In this document: one piece after another, positions 22,472-25,157 of the stretch
How the letters are laid out: every line of letters begins with the position of its first letter
How positions within the stretch are numbered: position 1 is the stretch's first letter
DNA from: an uncultured Mollicutes bacterium
GTDB taxonomy: Bacteria; Bacillota_I; Bacilli_A; RFN20; CAG-826
DNA: 25,157 nt
Reading direction: 5' to 3'
Assembly: GCA_900540395.1 (NCBI GenBank)
Contig: UQFQ01000018.1
Coordinates: forward strand, 1-25,157
Notes under the pieces: model-generated
Told to the model about the DNA's origin: nothing
Databases searched by the model: none
The model's input: the letters and a program-made list of their open reading frames with translations, nothing else
Position numbers and translations under genes: made by a program

Positions 22472-23669
22472 ACCCTATGACAACAATCCTAGACATAATG
22501 AAGCAGCTGTTGATGCGGTCGCCAGTTCGATCAAGGAGTTTGGCTGGAAGCAGCCTCTAGTCATTGATAAAGATAATGTGATAGTGGTCGGGCATACGCG
22601 TTACTTGAGCGCCAAAAAGCTAGGACTCACTGAAGTTCCATGCCTTATCGCGGATGACCTAACCGAAGAGCAGCTTGCTGCTTATAGGCTTGCCGACAAT
22701 AAGACTAACGAACTTGCGACTTGGGATTTTGAAAAACTAAAAGCCGAGCTTGAGGGCATTTCCGATATCGATATGTCGCAGTTTGGTTTTGAAGAGTTGG
22801 AAGCAAGTTTAGATGATGTCAAGGAAGATAACTTTGATGAAGAAGGAGCAATTAGTGAAACGCCTTATTCGAAAAGAGGAGATGTCTTTGTTCTTGGCAA
22901 TCATCGCCTTATGGTTGGCGATTCCACCTTAAAAGAAGATGTCGACAAACTTTGCGATGGTAAGCTTGCCGATATGATTTTCACTGACCTGCCTTATAAC
23001 GTGAACTACGAAGGTCAGGATGGAATGACTATCCAAAACGATAATATGAGCGATGAGGATTTTAAGAAGTTTCTTGATGCTTCATTTACTAATCTCTATG
23101 AACACGTAAAAATAGGTGGCTCTATTTATTGTTGCCATGCGGATAGTGAAGGCTTGAATTTTAGAAGCGCAATGAAAAATGCAGGTTTTAAAATTGCTGA
23201 GTGTTTGGTTTGGGTTAAAAACTCTCTTGTGCTTGGCAGACAAGATTATCATTGGCGCCATGAACCTATCCTTTACGGATGGAAAGAAGGCGCGGCTCAT
23301 TACTTTGTTGATGATAGAACCCAAGATACGGTTTGGGAGTATGACAAACCAAGAAGCAATGATCTACATCCAACAATGAAGCCAATTGAGTTAGTAGCTA
23401 GAGCAATTAAAAACTCATCTAAGCCAAAAGAACTAGTACTTGATCTATTCGGTGGTTCGGGAACGACACTAATAGCTAGTGAGCAACTTGGAAGAAAGGC
23501 TCTCATGATGGAGGTAGATGAAAAATACGCGGATGTAATAGTCAAACGATTTATCACTCTTAAGCACTCGATGGACGGGTGCTTTTTAATTAGGGATGGA
23601 AACAAGACTCTATTAAGCGAAATCGACGACTATAAGAAGGTTTTAGAGGGTGAAGAGCTCTTATCTTAA
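22413..23669 (+). CDS. ParB-like nuclease/DNA N6/N4 methyltransferase fusion
   Basis: A 418-residue phage protein. Residues ~10-95 are a ParB/Srx-like domain (IRPYDNNPR, VIVVGHTRYLSAKKLG). The C-terminal half is a beta-class DNA methyltransferase: motif IV TDLPYNVNY (191-199; usually DPPY, here L193), then LHPTMKP and motif I DLFGGSGTT. The start is GTG 22413, because AAGGAGG (22397-22403) precedes it by 9 nt; an internal ATG at 22449 and a longer frame from 22371 are less well supported. It overlaps the terminase gene by 59 nt. Such orphan enzymes protect phage DNA from restriction. The 5' third is clearly richer in G+C than its neighbours. Confidence 0.88.
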   Translation: MSNQSQKNMTIVMKKIAEIRPYDNNPRHNEAAVDAVASSIKEFGWKQPLVIDKDNVIVVGHTRYLSAKKLGLTEVPCLIADDLTEEQLAAYRLADNKTNELATWDFEKLKAELEGISDIDMSQFGFEELEASLDDVKEDNFDEEGAISETPYSKRGDVFVLGNHRLMVGDSTLKEDVDKLCDGKLADMIFTDLPYNVNYEGQDGMTIQNDNMSDEDFKKFLDASFTNLYEHVKIGGSIYCCHADSEGLNFRSAMKNAGFKIAECLVWVKNSLVLGRQDYHWRHEPILYGWKEGAAHYFVDDRTQDTVWEYDKPRSNDLHPTMKPIELVARAIKNSSKPKELVLDLFGGSGTTLIASEQLGRKALMMEVDEKYADVIVKRFITLKHSMDGCFLIRDGNKTLLSEIDDYKKVLEGEELLS

Positions 23670-23712
23670 AGTTACTCCAATTGAGCGACTTAAAGAAAAA
23701 AATGATTTTTTT

Positions 23713-23736
23713 GGAAGGTTAAGCCTTCCTTTTTTG
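23713..23736 (+). terminator. intrinsic terminator after the methyltransferase gene
   Basis: GGAAGG (23713-23718) and CCTTCC (23724-23729), 6 bp with a TTAAG loop, followed by T7. It separates the methyltransferase from the HNH gene, whose ribosome-binding site starts 3 nt later. Confidence 0.7.
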
Positions 23737-23746
23737 TTGGAGGAAT

Positions 23747-24325
23747 ATGTTTAATGAATATGAAATTATAGAAAATGGTAGAACTTTAAAAGTAAAAGCA
23801 AATGCAACTTATTTCTTTTATGTTGATAGTGATGATAAAAAAATCCTGGAAAATGAAAAATGGTATGTTTCAAAAGATAAAAACGGAATACTTAGCGTAA
23901 ATAATCATGATGGCGAGGTGATTTATAGAAAAATAATGAATCCACCAAAAGGAATGGAAATAGATCATCTAGATTTAGATAGGCTTAATAATAGAAAGTC
24001 AAATCTAAGAATATGTTCTCACCGAGCTAACCAATGCAATCAACCTTTACAAAAGAATAATACTTCAGGGGTTGCAGGTGTTCAGTACTACAAACCTCGA
24101 AGAAAATTTACTGCAAGAATTAAAGTTTGCCAAAAAGACATCCATCTTGGATATTTCAAAACATTTACTGAAGCAGTTCAAGCTAGAAATGTTGCTATGC
24201 AATGTATGTGGGGCGAGTATGGAAGATACAATGATGTTCCTGAAGCTCCGCAAGAAATAAAAGATAAAGTCATAAATAAATGCAGAGCCTTTGCTGAGTA
24301 TTCACTTAACAAGGCTTTTAATTAA
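23747..24325 (+). CDS. HNH-AP2 homing endonuclease-like protein
   Basis: 192 residues. The N-terminal beta region is followed by the HNH core GMEIDHLDLDRLNNRKSNLR (D73, H74, N82, N86) and SHRANQCN. An AP2-like DNA-binding segment follows at 106-155 (SGVAGVQYYKPRRKFTARI, LGYFKTFTEAV). This is the layout of free-standing phage homing endonucleases. GGAGG (23739-23743) is close to the ATG (3-nt spacing). It is very AT-rich compared with the methyltransferase before it and sits alone after a terminator, consistent with an inserted selfish gene between the methyltransferase and metK. Confidence 0.88.
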   Translation: MFNEYEIIENGRTLKVKANATYFFYVDSDDKKILENEKWYVSKDKNGILSVNNHDGEVIYRKIMNPPKGMEIDHLDLDRLNNRKSNLRICSHRANQCNQPLQKNNTSGVAGVQYYKPRRKFTARIKVCQKDIHLGYFKTFTEAVQARNVAMQCMWGEYGRYNDVPEAPQEIKDKVINKCRAFAEYSLNKAFN

Positions 24326-24355
24326 CGGAACTATTTAGAAAGGAAAATAATAACA

Positions 24356-25157
24356 ATGGAAAAATACATTACTTGTGAATCAGTTTTTAGAGGGCATCCG
24401 GATAAGTTATGCGATCAGATTAGCGATGCCATTTTAGATGAATATCTCCTTAAAGATAAAGACTCTAGGGTGGCGATTGAATGTTCTATTAAGGACAACC
24501 TAGTCATTATCTTTGGTGAGGTTACTTCAAAGGCTCATGTAAATTTAGAAAAGGTAGCTAAAAGAGTTTTAAGAGATATTGGCTACTTTGATAATTTTGT
24601 TGTTATCACTAAAGTTTCTACTCAGTCTTGGGATATAGCAAAAGGAGTAGATAAGCTTGGGGCAGGCGACCAAGGAATCATGTATGGCTATGCCACTAAT
24701 GAAACAAAAGAGTGCTTACCTCTTCCGTATGTGATTGCTAGAGACATTTCAAAAGCAGTAGAAAACATCAGAAAAGAAAAATATATGGATGTTCTTATGC
24801 CTGATGGTAAGTGCCAAGTAACCGTTAGATATGAGGATAATAAGCCTAAGGATATCAAAACAATTGTTGTTAGTGCTCAAACTAAAAAAGGAGTAAAACT
24901 TGAAGAAGTTAAAAGAATCATTAAAGAAGAAGTTTTAATTCCAATGCTAAGTTCTACTCTTGATGCTATCGAGATTTTAGTTAATCCAACAGGAGCATTC
25001 TTTAGAGGTGGTCCTTATGCTGATAGTGGACTTACAGGACGTAAACTTATGGTCGATACTTATGGTGGAGTAGCTCATCATGGCGGCGGAGCCTTCAGTG
25101 GCAAGGACTATACCAAAGTTGATAGAAGTGGTGCTTATTATGCGAGATATGTTGCTA
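24356..25157 (+). CDS. metK: S-adenosylmethionine synthetase, phage-type, cut by the window end
   Basis: Makes SAM from methionine and ATP. 267 residues are present and the C-terminal part is outside the window. Family signatures are intact: GHPDK (13-17), GAGDQG (102-107), GGGAFSGKD (243-251) and the VDRS arginine (257). The ribosome-binding site AAAGGA precedes the ATG. Many Bacillota phages carry a metK next to a DNA methyltransferase gene, as here. It would raise SAM for methylation by the orphan enzyme (and for HsdM). The reading frame shows no lesion. Confidence 0.95.
   Translation, partial: MEKYITCESVFRGHPDKLCDQISDAILDEYLLKDKDSRVAIECSIKDNLVIIFGEVTSKAHVNLEKVAKRVLRDIGYFDNFVVITKVSTQSWDIAKGVDKLGAGDQGIMYGYATNETKECLPLPYVIARDISKAVENIRKEKYMDVLMPDGKCQVTVRYEDNKPKDIKTIVVSAQTKKGVKLEEVKRIIKEEVLIPMLSSTLDAIEILVNPTGAFFRGGPYADSGLTGRKLMVDTYGGVAHHGGGAFSGKDYTKVDRSGAYYARYVA

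Larger units (their letters stand above)
3274..25157 (+). mobile_element. integrated prophage or phage-like element (left part, right end outside the window)
   Basis: It runs from the tRNA-Leu 3' end to the window end. The order is a restriction-modification and ABC-3C defence block, a phage replication and recombination module (Cas4-like nuclease, Sak4, SSB-like, helicase, primase-RepA, RusA), a late-regulator gene, a packaging start (small terminase) and a methyltransferase-HNH-metK segment. Portal, capsid, tail, lysis and integrase genes are not seen and should lie further right if the element is a full prophage. Confidence 0.8.

Noticed and set aside
25070..25110. Apparent loss of the bacterial MetK arginine in the GGxARHGGG segment (here VAHHGGG)
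   Set aside because: As far as I recall, the essential arginine is the one in VDRS, which is present, and eukaryotic MetK also has AH before GGG.

Overview
The window is AT-rich DNA from a low-GC Gram-positive bacterium (Bacillota/Bacilli, perhaps an Erysipelotrichia or Mollicutes-related lineage; inferred from the AT-rich codon use, the ribosomal proteins and a PlsC-like acyltransferase). TGA is used as a stop codon, so the code is the standard bacterial one. No species can be named from the sequence alone.

Positions 1-3273 are host chromosome: a consensus promoter, rplM-rpsI, an intrinsic terminator, a PlsC-like acyltransferase whose 5' end carries an apparent one-base frameshift, a protein joining an RNxxxH (HEPN-like) motif to CBS domains, and tRNA-Leu(UAG) with encoded CCA. 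From the tRNA 3' end to the end of the window the DNA reads as an integrated prophage or phage-like element. Three GACACCC heptamers just inside look like integrase arm sites, but no integrase or classical lysogeny repressor is visible.

The left arm of the element (3.5-12.9 kb) is a defence block. A small XRE regulator, hsdM and a half-length hsdS are followed by the second half of hsdS on the opposite strand. A 14-bp inverted repeat (5850-5863 and 6417-6430) flanks this second half at exactly the point where inversion would fuse the two halves in frame into a 355-residue two-TRD HsdS. hsdR follows from its own promoter outside the invertible segment. On the minus strand lies a three-gene operon matching the ABC-three-component (ABC-3C) predicted immune systems: a 403-codon protein that seems to start at ATA, a 77-residue middle component, and a DUF2326-type SMC-like ATPase, with 17-nt overlaps between genes.

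The right arm (13.2-25.2 kb, plus strand) is the phage early-to-packaging region. It holds a sigma-like HTH protein with a 40-codon leader ORF, a two-hairpin RNA element, a small Cys-rich protein, a Cas4-like (DUF2800) nuclease, a Sak4-like RecA-fold ATPase, a DUF669 SSB-like protein, an SF2 helicase, a primase-RepA fusion, a RusA resolvase and a DUF1492/ArpU-like late regulator. A 520-bp non-coding control region follows, with repeats, four 10-bp phased repeats, a candidate promoter and a terminator. Then come a small terminase-like protein, a ParB-DNA methyltransferase fusion, an HNH-AP2 homing endonuclease and a phage-type metK cut by the window end. No DNA polymerase is seen, so the module probably recruits the host replicase. 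MetK beside the methyltransferase fits a phage that raises SAM supply for methylating its own DNA.
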